A stretch of 64,000 nt of DNA, taken from NCBI GenBank assembly GCA_032622095.1, contig CP136065.1:207492151-207556150 (forward strand), in the 5' to 3' direction. Below, piece after piece: positions 11,383-23,444 of the stretch (the first letter of the stretch is position 1; every line of letters begins with the position of its first letter). Source of the stretch: Siphonodentalium dalli (lineage: Eukaryota > Mollusca > Scaphopoda > Gadilida > Siphonodentaliidae). Under the pieces are notes generated by a model. The model worked only from the letters and a program-made list of their open reading frames with translations, was not told the origin of the DNA and did not search any database. A program made the translations under genes and the position numbers.

Positions 11383-12735
11383 TTGCACTATATGGCACTC
11401 TTGCGGTCGTGTATGGGTGGTATTATGACTCTGGTTCCATTCTTACCCTATAACAGTCCTGATATAAACTGGCTTCCAGACAAAAGTATGGGGCTGTGTG
11501 TGTAGCAACGGTATAGCACGGTTACACTCACGCATTAGTTGTCCTGTATGAAAGCTGGCATATATGAACCGATTTCTACACCATATACATGTAGTTACGA
11601 TATATATCTCCAAATATAACTGTTATTCCTCCATTCTGGAGAGTGTCAATATATTACACAAACTGTACTTGTATCATGATATATGCAAATTCATAGTAAT
11701 TGAATATATACAATAACACGCACGAGATGCTTTTCCAAGCGACATGCTAATTTGACGATAACTTAACAGTTCACTTTTATAGTAGAGAGAAACAAAAAGG
11801 CAGCTTATAGTTCAATTGAATATCTAATAGTCGATGATTCTGTTTGGTGGGTATTTATCTTGGTATAGATTTGCAGGTAATATGTAAGTGTGTACATTCT
11901 GAACACGAGTATGCTAACGGGAATAGAGCCTGGACGTTCCTCTACTTTATCGCCGATTATAGCTTGTATATGTGATGATGGATCACAAGGGGTGTACAAA
12001 TTGTTGCCAGCTGAAATGGGAGTTTACATGTATTGTTAACTTGTTACCAGCGAGAACCCCGAATTAGATTGCACATGTGGATAAGAAATATTGCAAAGTC
12101 CATAAGAATAAAGTCCCGGACCAAGACCATATTCGCTCCCTGCAGTAAGGTGAACTCCCAAGGAGGAACGAGAGACATTCTTCTAATGTCAGCATATCCA
12201 AGAAGTTGTAAACGTAAATTCATGTTTTTGTCGATTATTCTTTCCCAAAAGACATTACGGAAATGCACCAAAATGTTCGCTTTTCATAGAAACATCGCGT
12301 GCGTTAACTCATCTCTGTAGACTAACCCACATAGAAAACAACATAGTCTATTATCATATGTGGATTTGGTAAGGTTGAATGCTGTATGGGTGTATGACTG
12401 CCTTCGATTGGCGACGGTTGTTGGATAATAGTGTCCATATCGGCCATGGGCATAGCGGTTCTTTGTGGCATTTCCAGAAGAACTGTAGAGTACTCTATCT
12501 GGAAACTGTACACTTCCATTCGGATGTGCAGGCATCGCGCACCTTCGATTTTAAAATGTTGTCCGGGTATCCTTAGTGGGGAAAGTACCCTGTGTCCAGA
12601 TAGTCCATCAAGAAGGAAATCAAACCATATATAGGTCTCTAAGAGTAAAATCCTTCACATAACCAGTACATTGTCTATTGGCACAGATCTTACAGCATCA
12701 TAGCAATTCAGTAAGACGCCAACATCATAGTAATG

Positions 12736-12919
12736 GTCGACTCGCATATATAAGAGAATGCATTGGCACAGGGCTAACTATAACCATCACAATGTGGTCA
12801 ATGAGCCGGTTCCAATGATATCCATATTTGTATGGTTTTATTGAGACAGACCGCAGATATTTTAGGCTGTTGAAGCTTTATTTGGCCGGTTTTGGCCGGT
12901 TTGTTGGGTAAAGGGTTAA
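12736..12919 (-). mobile_element. Half copy of piggyBac-type MITE family 3 inside LINE B
   Basis: This matches the reverse complement of 63280-63460, including CCCTTTACCCAACAAACCGG at its end, with TTAA-type sequence at the junction (GGGTTAAC, 12914-12921). It interrupts the RT coding sequence just after the VYVN residues, so it inserted after the LINE. The distal half is missing. Confidence 0.75.
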
Positions 12920-13199
12920 CGTAGACGAGATAGAGAACTGGCGAGTTGACGGCTCCCTGGTCGTTCCTTGTTGTATGCACAAAGAATCCGATAGACATCC
13001 ATTGTGAACGACGTGGCTCGTACAGTCCGCATGCATGTTAGCGAAGATCCACACTAACTTGCTGCGAATACCAAGGTTGTAGAGTTTCAGTAATAAGCCA
13101 GAATGCCATACCTTAACGAAGGCCTTCTGTTCGATATAATTCAGCAATATATTGTAGCAACAAACAGTTTCGATAACTGAATTTAAAACAAAATACATT

Positions 13200-13550
13200 C
13201 ACAAGGAAGGACTACAAATTGTCTAAGTACACCGGTAAATATAGGAACTATAAGTAATCTACTGGCTCCCCACTTATGGACCTACTCCCCCACTCCATCA
13301 CCAGTTCTCTATTACCTTTATCTATCGTATGTACTGTCTTCCAGAGTAGCTGACTAATACTTGACTAACATATATATATGAAGAAAATACCCCTTTGCAC
13401 AAAACCCTGCTCCAACATTAGTTAAAACGAACAAAATGTTATAGCTACCAAACCAGCCATAACCCATATAATATAGCAATGTGCTCTGGAAGGCACTATA
13501 CATCAAACGCCATAAAATAACAAAATAATGCATGTATATATGTTCAACTG
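13200..13550. other. Non-coding insertion in LINE B, origin unknown
   Basis: Coding similarity to RT is present on both sides but absent here. I see no clear inverted ends. Confidence 0.4.
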
Positions 13551-13969
13551 TCATCTTGTTAACATTTTGTATCTATGTCGACTGTATTGGAAGAGGGGCT
13601 TCATAAGTTGAAAAAAGAATGCCCCAATCCCTTTTGTATTATTTGCAAATAAAATACGTTTCAAGTAAGTAAAAGGCCTTATGTGAATCCAGAAAACAAA
13701 CATAAAACGGGAACCGAGGTCCCGAGCATCACGTAGGGCATCTTGAAATATAGATGACGTCATCAGACAGCTAATACCTTTTTTATATCCATTTTGGAGT
13801 GGACACGGACAGGTCGAAGTTATATCGCACCCGGTTGAGTAAAATACTTTCCAATGTCGTAATACGTTTATTCTCTGATCAAAAAGATATTGAGATACAA
13901 GTAGAAGATATATACAAAATATTGAGAATGTTGCAGTATATGTACAATAGATGTATATACATGAACTTC

Positions 13970-14115
13970 CAATCATCGTCATCTTTATCAACATCATGGT
14001 AGTCGTTTTCGTCGTGCTCGTCGTCAAGACATCATCACCGTAACCGCGTCATCGGTATCACCGTCTTCGTTGTCATCACGTTATCGTCTTCGTCTACTCG
14101 TCGTCACAATCGCCA
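13970..14115. repeat. CGTCGT/CATCAT-type trinucleotide tract
   Basis: Imperfect runs of CGTCGT, CATCATC and ATCGTC lie between two RT fragments. The minus-strand frame across it reads Thr/Met-rich residues that are not part of the RT. Confidence 0.6.
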
Positions 14116-14746
14116 GTATCATTATCATTAATGTATTATACAAGATCGGCAGTAAAGTAATGACACGATAACTATCAGATTTATATTGGGGCTTGTGTGC
14201 CCCTTTATAAGAGAGGAGATATCAGGCCCATTTTCAGTTTCTTTGGGATGTATTCCAAACTAAGAAATCCATTGTAGAATGACGTCATCAGACGCCAAGG
14301 ACGACTTGCTGTGAATGACGACTCGCTGCACAACAGTAATGTGAAAGAAACTCCGTTTGATGCAGGCGATATAAACAATTTGCAGGAAGGTATGCCGATT
14401 GAGTGTGCAATCCGAGAGACAAAAAACACAACTTCATGCAAAGTTTTTACTAAAGACCTTTTGTGCACATATTTGACATTTGTAATAGTTTGAAACATAT
14501 TATAACTGCAAAAGCACCATATCTATGTTACTGTGACTTCGCAAGGCCGTCAGGTGAGATGACATTAAGCTATGACATGTTGCATATGGGACGGTGAGGT
14601 GAAAAACTCCCTTCCCGACACCACTCGGAAAGAAGCTTCGAGAAATGTAAAACTGATATAAATAAACTTGTCCTGGTGTAACTAAGCTTTTAAGTCTCGA
14701 TCAGTGTGCGCGTGGAAAAGGAGCGAACAACTGGCTCAAACATTAA

Positions 14747-15153
14747 AGGTACTCAATCCGATCAGACGCTCCTAAATAACTATTTCTTTGGCTTCGGGGG
14801 TAAAAAAAATAATTGATTCGAGTCGAATAGTATTTCTATTTTTGGACTAGAAACAGGCCATCAAAATGATGGTTTCGGTCAAAATTGGGGATGAAGATGG
14901 ATAACTCTAAAATTAAGTGGTTATTATTATCACTTGATTTTAGAGTTATCAATCTTCTTCCGCAATTTGTTCGTTTGACCTCGTGTTTCTGTGCCAATTA
15001 TTAGTACACATCTCGAAAAATAACAAACTTCAAAAATCAATATCTGATCACTCTGAACTTTGATGGGTGGGTTCCTCGACTCGAATCAAATATTTGTAAC
15101 CCCCGAAGCCAAAGAAATAGTAATTTAGGAGCATCTGATCGGATTGAGTACCT
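14747..15153. mobile_element. Foldback TTAA-flanked MITE
   Basis: Ends are AGGTACTCAATCCGATCAGA and its near-perfect inverse, flanked by TTAA at 14743-14746 and 15154-15157. The two halves pair far inward (CCGAAGCCAAAGAAATAG at 15103-15120 against its complement at 14782-14800, and the GATAACTCTAAAAT blocks near 14900 and 14945), so the whole 407 bp can fold back. There is no coding frame. Confidence 0.85.
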
Positions 15154-15157
15154 TTAA

Positions 15158-16189
15158 TGTGACTACCAATGGCTAGAAAATAACTGTCATCAGACCAGTG
15201 CATCAATTAAACTAATCAGTAAATTATGTGCATGTCTATGAACTCAGATCATATGTTACTCTTACAACACCCAAAGTAGCCAGGTCTGGCATAGTGACTG
15301 CTTGTCATTTTAGTATAACAGAAGTTGCTACAGTAGACTAACAAAAGTGGTATGGAATAATGCTAGATAATGGGTTGGTTGACATACTTATCAGGAAATA
15401 GTTAGAAATTATGGAATTGTGCTGAATTTTGTGTATCGTGCACAATGACCTAGGTTTGCAGATATTATTATAAATTATATTTTCCAATTGCAGCCTGGTA
15501 AATATTCTCTCTATGTATTTATTTTCAAACTATGTAAACTCTAGTTGAATTGGAGATTAACAACTGATATGTCATGGATATGTCTACAAAATGTCATCAG
15601 TAACTCAAAAGTCAAGATAGAGTGCACTGTCCTGAGATGTTATCAGCTTAATATGTATTACAGCCAAATAGCCAAAAACACATGATCGGTGGATGTAATA
15701 GCTTGTGCAATTGGGGAAATTATATCTCACTGGATATGCAGGGGATATGCTGGGATTTGTATAATTTGTTTTGTCAAATTGGATGCAAATAGCTTATACT
15801 TGTGTTTTATGTTCACCTATCAGTTTATGATGGGTTACTGTATTTGTCCACTACATCGATGCCGTAGAATTTCCATTTAGGAGTATCGAATTTGACCACC
15901 TATAGAATACTCTCATCACACATCACTGACCTGTAAACTCCAATGCATGTATGTGGTACATGTAGACAAATGCATATCTGTCAGTATTTGGAAAAATCTT
16001 TACATTTGCCTGCATTAATCATTTATTTTGCAATTAAAACAGCTTCTGAAACATGTTAAACTGACATTTGAACTAAAGGAGCTCATTCCCGAGTCATGTG
16101 AGTGATATCAGTAGGGTTTTAGACCAACATTAGTGAAATTTTTGGGCGGGGGTGTCAAAAATTTGGGAGTAAATATTGTCTCACATATC
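15158..16189. other. No gene recognised
   Basis: AT-rich sequence with only short frames and no repeat structure that I could match elsewhere in the window. Confidence 0.5.
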
Positions 16190-16565
16190 CTCTCGGAAAT
16201 ACGCACATAATCGACATATGATGTGAAATAGGTACATAATATGATTATTTGATTTTGAAATAAGCAGATAATGGACTCTTATCCGTTATTTCGCTTTATG
16301 ACACGGGCCACAGTGAAAACACACGTTAAAGAGCGTACACCTGAAAAGTCGTGAGTTGGCATATTTATGTCATTGTGCGCACATAATCTGTTTGGAATCG
16401 CCTCATTATGAGTCGATTATGTGACTAAAATGTTCTCATTTTCAGCACATTGTCGACTCAAAATGAGGTGATTCTAAGCAGATTACCCAGGATTATCTAC
16501 CTAAAACAAGTTTTATTATATCAGATAATATGCTGGTTTTCGGGAGAACAGGCTGTGCCAATAAT
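16190..16565 (-). repeat. Dispersed repeat R1, copy 1
   Basis: About 370 bp, matching in inverse orientation the repeats at 23997-24363 and 50527-50898. Shared landmarks are CAGCCTGTTCTC at one edge, ATTATCTGCTTA, CCTCATTNTGAGTCGAT, ACTCACGACTTTTNAGGTGTA, and a GCGTATTNNCGCGA-like other edge. The interior is an imperfect palindrome with no clear TIR. It is probably a non-autonomous element. Confidence 0.75.
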
Positions 16566-16569
16566 ATCG

Positions 16570-18860
16570 TATCGTAGAGATTGTCACTCAGGAGTTTGCG
16601 AATGTATGCTTGTGTTGGAATTACTCATGTGGCATTCCACGATGCACAGTTTAGGTCGTAGGTTTGTTCTGACATAGCAGTTACATAGTTTGTACATGAA
16701 TATGAAATCAAGTAACACAAATACCATAGCCAGTTCACATTACAATTTTCATTCTGGGTTTCAGTGAAGGTCGGTCTTCCACGGTCGAGTAAAATTTTGC
16801 TACATGCGTCCCTGGAACTGAGCTTGAAATCATTTTAAGGAAGACTGGGCTTGTTTCAAGTAGTTCATGTTGTCATTGGATGATGTTCTGGTGCCGATTC
16901 TGCCCAGCAGGAAGAATTTGTTTGCTGTTTCGCGCCACAGGGACAAACTGCCAAAAAGGATTTCTAAGTAAGAAAATGATTCTTATTTTGAGATTTATTT
17001 TCTCATTTTATGAAATAACTGTCTTTGTTTAAGAAAAAGTCTAGAAAACGTTATTCATTTGTAGCATATTTTCTTAAATCTAGAATTGTTTTCTAGAAAT
17101 AGGATAACTGTTTTGGTTATACACACTGCATATTTTGTATATAAATACTTTTCGTTATTCTGTCCATCTTATGTATATAATTTCGTTTTCTCAATATCCA
17201 TTCATGTTATTTAATTGGATCAGAGAATAAAGCAATTCAAAACAAAATAAAGCAATTCTAAAACAAGAAATTACGATTAGGGTCCACTCTTTGGACGAAC
17301 TCTTGAGTTCAGAGTGAAATCAGGCTAATTATATTTGATGGAATACGTATATATGAACTGATTTTGATACGAATTGTTTTAAAAGCCGCACAGAACCTTA
17401 TATGTGTGGTTTAGCTGTATTTCGTTAATTACGCTATCGTATGGTCATATCATTGTTTCTATAGGAACATCAGGGTCGACAATTTTTCTTCACGGATAGA
17501 TCCGGAATATAACACTCAATAATGGGACTTACAAGTTAGCGCATACTGCACAAATCGACCCGATCACAGAGCACTAACACTTTATCGGTTAAGGCATGTA
17601 CGATAATGCAGAACATCGCTCCTCAAAGACCCGTTCAATTGGTTATCTTATTTTTTCACTCCACAACAAAGCGAACCAGATTGCCGATAATACTTTCTTT
17701 GACGTGAACGCTTGCCATCGTGCTATTGACGTCGATGAATTTTGGCTTCGTCAGCCGCGTATTGTTTGATTCCTCGGTAAACATCCAGTCGGTCCATATA
17801 AATTGTTTTCGCTGTCACGTCAGCGAAGGTATAATCGCATTACACGTGTCGGTCTTAGATAACTATAACTACTTGGGTGGGTGTTTTCATTACAGTCTAA
17901 CACATTCCAGGCTCTGTCTCACATCGAGCACAATTATATTTGCACGTAGCCGGCCCAAATTGGAAGATTCTGCTGCTGACGATAGTTACATGTTTAATTT
18001 AACTTAAAGTGATGTGAAACACTCCGGTAGGGTGATCAAATAGAAATGGAGAATTATCTTGCTCAAAGTTGTTATTTTTTACAAATATTATATCCAAATT
18101 GATTACATACACAGTATTTCTTATATATTAATTAAATGGAGTGACTCTCGATGAAGAAATCGTTTTTGTTAGTTTGTCGCTGATATATGCGTCCCGAATC
18201 GAGAGGTAAATATTTACAAATGAGCGTAGTTCAGACGATGTTTTCTATGGAGCTGTACGGTCGATTTGCTTGATATTTTCCGTGATGTTAGTAGAATGCT
18301 ACATTCTTCCAGTTGGCATAGCACCTGCATACTAACTTATCAGTTTCATGCACACGGACACGCCCATCAAGTCCATAATATGTCTTTAATTGGTCATGTC
18401 CCTGGTGTCCGAATATGTTGATGAAGCAATTATATATAAGAACATATTTCTTCCTTGAAAAGATTTCTTGTAGCAACAATTCATTACAGATCATTATATG
18501 TATGTAATTAGAATACCCGGAGATCCTGCGTATAATATATGCCTTAAATAGGTAACCTTTAACCTGTGATCACTCACAAAGTACCCGTAATGTAGAGGAT
18601 AATAGCATTTCGCGCCCAAACTCCAAAGCGAGATCAATAGCATACAGTTTTGACATTTCGACTCGATACACCAGACACTTAATCTCATAATGGACACCTT
18701 TCTCAAATTCTCATAATGAACAACTGCTAATAACAGTTGTCACTATAATTTGTGTTATGTTTATCAGTTGTCATTTTGCCATATATCTGTGTTACGGTTT
18801 CGAGAAGCGTCATTTCTGCGAAAAATGTTTGGACTATCGCAAAAATGTTCAACTTCTAGA
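16570..18860. other. No gene recognised
   Basis: No coding frame with known motifs. A stretch near 16970-17110 is rich in short A/T palindromes (TTTCTAGAAA and similar). Nothing else stands out. Confidence 0.5.
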
Positions 18861-19140
18861 AGCTATTCGTAAATCTTATCATTAGTAGTTCATTATGTGA
18901 CTACTATAAGCTATCCGTAATTCTTATCAGTAGTAGTTCATTGTGTGACTACTATAAGCTATTCGCAATTCTTATCAGTAGTAGATAATTGTGTGACTAC
19001 TATAAGCTATTCGTAATTCCTATCAGTAGTAGTTCATTGTGCGACTACTATTAGCTATTCGTAATTCCTATCGGTAGTAGTTCATTGTGCGACTACTATT
19101 AGCTATTAGTAATTCCTATCGGTAGTAGTTCATTGTGCGA
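18861..19140. repeat. 48-bp tandem repeat, ~5.8 copies
   Basis: Units start at 18861, 18909, 18957, 19005, 19053 and 19101 with exact 48-bp spacing. Most units contain TAGTAGT and ACTACTA separated by about 10 bases, a small hairpin. The array stops abruptly inside the hairpin of the last unit. Confidence 0.9.
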
Positions 19141-19239
19141 AAGGTTTAAGATATTCAAAACCCACCAACACGACTCTTTGTTGATAAGTGGGTTACATTT
19201 TAGCTAAATTTGTAACTATTGAAACACCATTTGCCAGTA

Positions 19240-19605
19240 CAAATAGGTTCATATAGGGCCTAAATATTCACATATGTTCATATTGCACTTATTTGACTCT
19301 GAAATAAGCACATATATAACTCATACGCGTTATCTAGTTGAATGGCGCCGGCCACAATGAACCCACATTATCAAGAGCTTTCATCTCGTCGTGTCGTTGG
19401 AAAAAAGTAGATTAAATAGTGCCCACATGAGTTTATTTTGTATTGCAATAAGCTCTACACGGGCTTATATGGAACGATACATTTTACGCCCATACAGGGC
19501 GTATTTTTCCTCAAATAAGCTATATATGGACCTAAAAAGCGACATTCCGATAAGCCCGTATTGTGCTTATTTTCACGAGCACAGGCTAATTGAAAACTGT
19601 TCCGA
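19240..19605 (-). repeat. Diverged relative of repeat R1
   Basis: It keeps the order of R1 landmarks (ATTTGANTCTGAAATAAGCA, then a GGCCACANTGAA block, then an ACATTATCAAGAGCT-like block) but with many changes. Assignment is tentative. Confidence 0.4.
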
Positions 19606-19888
19606 GCAAGATTTCAGACAACCATGATGTGTTGTATTGAACCGCTATCTAAGAATGGAGAAATTGAAATTGAAAATTTATAATATCCTAAATCGCCATC
19701 AACAGAAGGAATATTTAAAAATATATAGTTTTGTTCATATGCCAAGCATAATTAGTGCGTAAATAGTATATTGTCGTCAAGACGTACGATGGTGTACGTA
19801 AACAAGAGCCTGTTCGTGTTACAGAAGTTTTACTTCTGTTTACATAACACAACGCAATTATATTGGTTAATCACACACAAATTATATA

Positions 19889-19985
19889 AACGCTCTTTAT
19901 TATTTCCATATCAGGAAAACAGTAACAAAAAAACGCTCTTTATGTTTACCATATCCGGATCTAAACAAAAGCCAGGTTCCGTAAC
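19889..19985 (+). repeat. Paired CGCTCTTTA motif repeat (R2-type core)
   Basis: CGCTCTTTATTATTTCCATA at 19891 is followed 43 bp later by CGCTCTTTATGTTTACCATA at 19934, and each is followed by ATATC and a GGA. Similar pairs occur at 32892, 46541, 46814, 62092 and 63792. Confidence 0.65.
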
Positions 19986-20209
19986 GTGTTTTGCTTTTCT
20001 TTACATAACAAAGGAAACACATTTGACAATAACATACTGTTTATGGCACATTTCTGATTGGTATAAGAACATATATAAAAGTATGTCTACATTTTACTAT
20101 TCTTTCTGTTTATGGCGGTTTTTGACGGAGCTGAATATTTTAACAGCATACCAACCGCCAATGCCGCCCGTATCTTTAAGAGCGGTATGAGAGCGGGTAA
20201 ATTATCCAT

Positions 20210-20481
20210 GTTAGCCATTTCTATACTAAATGGATTCGCCCATTTAGTTATACGTATCTATGACATCGTAATGGTATATTATTCATTTAGTTATACGTGT
20301 CTATGACATCGTAATGGTATATTATTCATGTTAGCCCTTTCTATACTAAATGGATTCGCCCATTTAGTTATACGCATCTATGACATCGTAATGGTATATT
20401 ATTCATGTTAGCCCTTTCTATACTAAATGGATTCGCCCATTTAGTTATACCCATCTATGACATCGTAATGGTATATTATTA
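20210..20481 (+). repeat. Tandem array of MITE family 1 left end
   Basis: Three full units of about 76 bp and one partial unit, each opening TTAGCCNTTTCTATACTAAA and ending GGTATATTATTCAT. The opening matches the terminal sequence of the family 1 MITE at 178-419, so a transposon end has been amplified locally. Confidence 0.8.
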
Positions 20482-21963
20482 ATTTCATTGGTGTGCATGT
20501 AATAACAGCGGATGTCAAACGGAAACACAAATTGAGAAGATAGTAAGGCGAAGGAAGGGGAAGATCTAGAGCTCTCCATTTCGAAAAAACAGATAGTACA
20601 ATAGCAGAATTATTGATATGCATTGATGGGAAATGTTCCAATAATATGTTTCTTGAACTAATTATGAGTCATTTATCTTAGCATTTCCTAAAGGAACTAC
20701 TCGTTAAAAAGTATTTAGTGAAGAAAGGTTTAAGAAGTTTGTGTAAATTTGTTGGAAAGTGAATAGTTTATTTGATGAAAGAGGAATGTAAGTGATGTTT
20801 GATATCATATCCTGATCTCATTAGATGTAAGTATGTTAGTGTATAGAAATTGTTTCAATATTGAATCATATTTGGTGCCAAGTCTTCGGTGGCTGGTCTC
20901 TAGTCATTACGGAAACCATTTGTGGGCACTCACTAGAATAATTAGGAAATTATAATTACTCACGTATTCAGCTTGTAGAAGGGAGATAATCCGCAATACA
21001 ATGGTCACAATATGTCGGTTCTCTGAGATCCTGCCAGGAGATAATACAACCACGGTACGTCACAGAGCAACATATTGTGTAATATGTGATTCTATGATTC
21101 AAATTTAGTCATCTCGCTACATTATACGGCGAAATTGACAAGGATCCGCCTACTGCATATAACTGATAACACCCACTTAATTATTTATAAACTCCAAATG
21201 CCAACCTGGTAACAATTATCAAATATGAGCCGCCGGTAATTATCCAAATGGAAGGGGGTAACCCTTGTGAGCTCACGTGACCGGATTCCAACAGCTTCAA
21301 CTGTAATGTCGTTTGCTTTTTTGCATGTCGTCTGTTTTGATTTTTGGCACGCGACAGACATGTGCAGCCACCATGTGATGTGATTGATTCAGAATTCTTC
21401 AGAACTCACCAGCTGAACTCACTAATTGTTTCTCATTGTAATCAAAATGTTATACCCGAGTTCTAACTGTAACGTAGTCTCTAAGGAACGATCGGTGCGT
21501 GAATCGCATCGTAGACCTCAAAGGGATAATGAATAATTTATTTCTATGATCACAGGGGTGGGATGGAAGTATCATTCCGATATCAGAAGATGTGTATTGT
21601 GGAGGGACCAACAAGCGTCAGAATTTCACTAACGGTAATGGATTTTTACGCCATGGGGCCTATTTGAAAGCTTTTCACAGCTTTAACACTACAAGCAATT
21701 TGGATAGTGTTTCCCGTTTGAAGATATGTAACATTTGTAGGAGCTTTAACAATAAACTTGAATACAAAAGCTGAAGTCTTAATAATGCAATGGCACATGG
21801 ACAGTTAAACCATTTTGTCTAGCACTGTAATTCCAAATATGTTGACGCGAACATTATATTGCATAATAATTGCTAATGGATTGAGATAGGATATTTGTTC
21901 TCAACTTAGAAAGTGTCTCCATCACCACACAAATTGACACACATGCATAACATAAAATAAGTA
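20482..21963. other. No gene recognised
   Basis: Only short frames and no repeat match found. Confidence 0.5.
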
Positions 21964-21967
21964 TTAA

Positions 21968-22225
21968 CCATATCTCTACTAATCAGCTAATGGATTCTCC
22001 CATTCAGTTAAACAGTTACACGTTAGAACGGTCTATTATTATTCATTTGGAGGGATGTTAATGTGATAAAATCTGACGCCAGATAAATAAAAGTGCAGAA
22101 GAAGCCCTATTTATTGAGGGAATGTTTTTTAGATAATAAGCTCAACAAACGACCTGGTCGAACTTATTATCTGAAAATTTCCTATGGGATAACTATTCAT
22201 CAATGATGCTTTAGTATAGAAAGGG
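21968..22225. mobile_element. piggyBac-type MITE, family 1, second copy
   Basis: Collinear with 178-419 (shared GGAGGGATGTTAATGTGATA, GATAAATAAAAGT, CAATGATGCTTTAGTATAGA). The left flank is TTAA (21964-21967). The right flank has mutated to CTAA. Confidence 0.8.
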
Positions 22226-22421
22226 CTAACCACGAAACTTCATTTGGGGCACATCAATATATGTATGACCTTAAATAAGTGAGAAAATTTATGCCCGGTT
22301 GTGAAGTCATTGCTGGAATAAAACCTCGATGAACTTGGGTATGTGGTCCATCGCACTCGTTGGTCGCAGACTGGTAGCGGTGTTCAGTCGGTTCTCATTA
22401 GGCTATACATTTGGGATTTAA

Positions 22422-22678
22422 CCCTTCCCCGATTGGAGCTGGGCTGGTGCAGCATTATTAAAGATAATGTGCCAGTGCATTCTCTTATATATATATATGC
22501 GTGTTTCACATAGGGAGCCTCGCATTTATTAGAGAATGCACTGCCTTACAATGTGAAGTTAGATATTGTTCGATGCTCTTATATATTGCAAGGTTCCATG
22601 TGTGAGACTAGCGGAAATAAGAGAATGCAATGGCACAGGGTTTTCAAAAAAATTCAGAAAGCTCCAGTCATGGAATGG
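22422..22678. mobile_element. piggyBac-type MITE, family 2
   Basis: TTAA at 22418-22421 and 22679-22682. Ends are CCCTTCCCCGATTGGAGCT and an AGCTCCAGTCATGGAATGG-like inverse. It contains the GAGAATGCA hairpin module of this family. Confidence 0.7.
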
Positions 22679-22825
22679 TTAAAACACCACAGAGGAAATG
22701 GTACCAATGTAGTCAGTGATAGCTTCTTGTGTTCAATGTCGGTGGATGTTTGGACCTGTTGAAAGTGATAACATAGCTGTGAAATAGCAATATTTCGTTC
22801 ATGAAGAAAACTCGCGACATCGTGT

Positions 22826-22963
22826 ATAGTAATGCTCTAAGTAATCGACTTCTTAACCACAGCAGAATTATGGGTAACTTTCAGGATTTAGTCGGAAATA
22901 TGGCTTGTTGCCATTCATCGGAAAGCTCTCGGTTAAGAAGTCGATTACTTAGAGCATTACTGT
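22826..22963. mobile_element. Short hairpin MITE with 31-bp arms
   Basis: Arms 22828-22858 and 22931-22961 are perfect inverted repeats (AGTAATGCTCTAAGTAATCG and inward). TA occurs just outside both tips, and the right tip reads CATTACTG-TA, suggesting a mariner-like element with one tip base mutated. A lone end of the same type is at 29284-29306. Confidence 0.7.
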
Positions 22964-22969
22964 ATTCTT

Positions 22970-23440
22970 CGGAGTCTTAAATATTGGCTGAGATGGCTAC
23001 ACATGGAGTGACATATGTGCTTAGAAATTCGTAAGCAATTGATGGTTAAAAGTGCTATTGAACAGTTATGTTCATATCTTTAAAACCAAGTAACTGGTTA
23101 CAAATGCGTCGTATTTTTTTCTGCACCAAAATCTGCCATATATGGAAAACCAATTGAAGAGTAATATGTTTTAATAACATATAAGAATATGATCCTGAAT
23201 TTGATCCACGTGAAATCATTTCTAATCATGCCAGATAACTTTTCATCTAATATTATTCATTCAAAGGTATTCATGCCATATAGTCAGAGTCTGTACATTT
23301 GTGATATCAACAATTCGCATAACTTGTTTTGCTTATCTGTGTTTGGTGTTTTGCACAGTGGTAGGTTTCTGGCCCCAAATCGAGCTCATGTACTTTGGCT
23401 ATTTTAATTTCTGCATAATCTTGGTCCATTTTGATTTAAC
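22970..23440. other. No gene recognised
   Basis: A short AT-rich spacer before the satellite array. Nothing recognisable. Confidence 0.5.
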
Positions 23441-23444
23441 CAAT

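Larger units (their letters stand above)
9811..11987 (+). repeat. 2177-bp tandem duplication, copy 2
   Basis: This repeats 7634-9810 base for base except for one substitution that I found (10476). It contains the nested MITE (10318-10867) and the right TIR (10962-11382). It ends at GATCACA 11981-11987, after which sequence becomes unrelated. It is either a very young duplication or an assembly artefact. Confidence 0.95.
12040..14310 (-). pseudogene. LINE reverse-transcriptase relic (LINE B), interrupted
   Basis: Reading the minus strand from high to low coordinates gives: LSLEYIPKKLKMGLISPLL (about 14280-14205, region before RT motif A); PLQNGYKKGISCLMTS and RDARDLGS (about 13810-13700); KAF.KVWHSGLLLKLYNLGI (about 13130-13060, motif A region); QQGT, then AVNSPVLYLVYVN in another frame (about 12985-12920, motif B); a C-terminal zinc knuckle CFLCGLVYRDELTH (about 12340-12290); and a tail FWERIIDKNMNLRLQLLGY (about 12250-12180). 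It is broken by frameshifts, a 350-bp insertion (about 13200-13550), a MITE (12736-12919) and a trinucleotide tract. It resembles LINE A at 40-44 kb in the same segments, so the two are probably related. It encodes a dead copy of a retrotransposon polymerase. Confidence 0.8.

Noticed and set aside
13551-14027. 158-codon minus-strand ORF as a host gene
   Set aside because: Its middle part reads as a LINE RT segment and its start is a trinucleotide tract, so it is part of the LINE B relic.
18861-19140. CRISPR-like array
   Set aside because: No unique spacers between repeats, units are contiguous and the sequence is eukaryotic.
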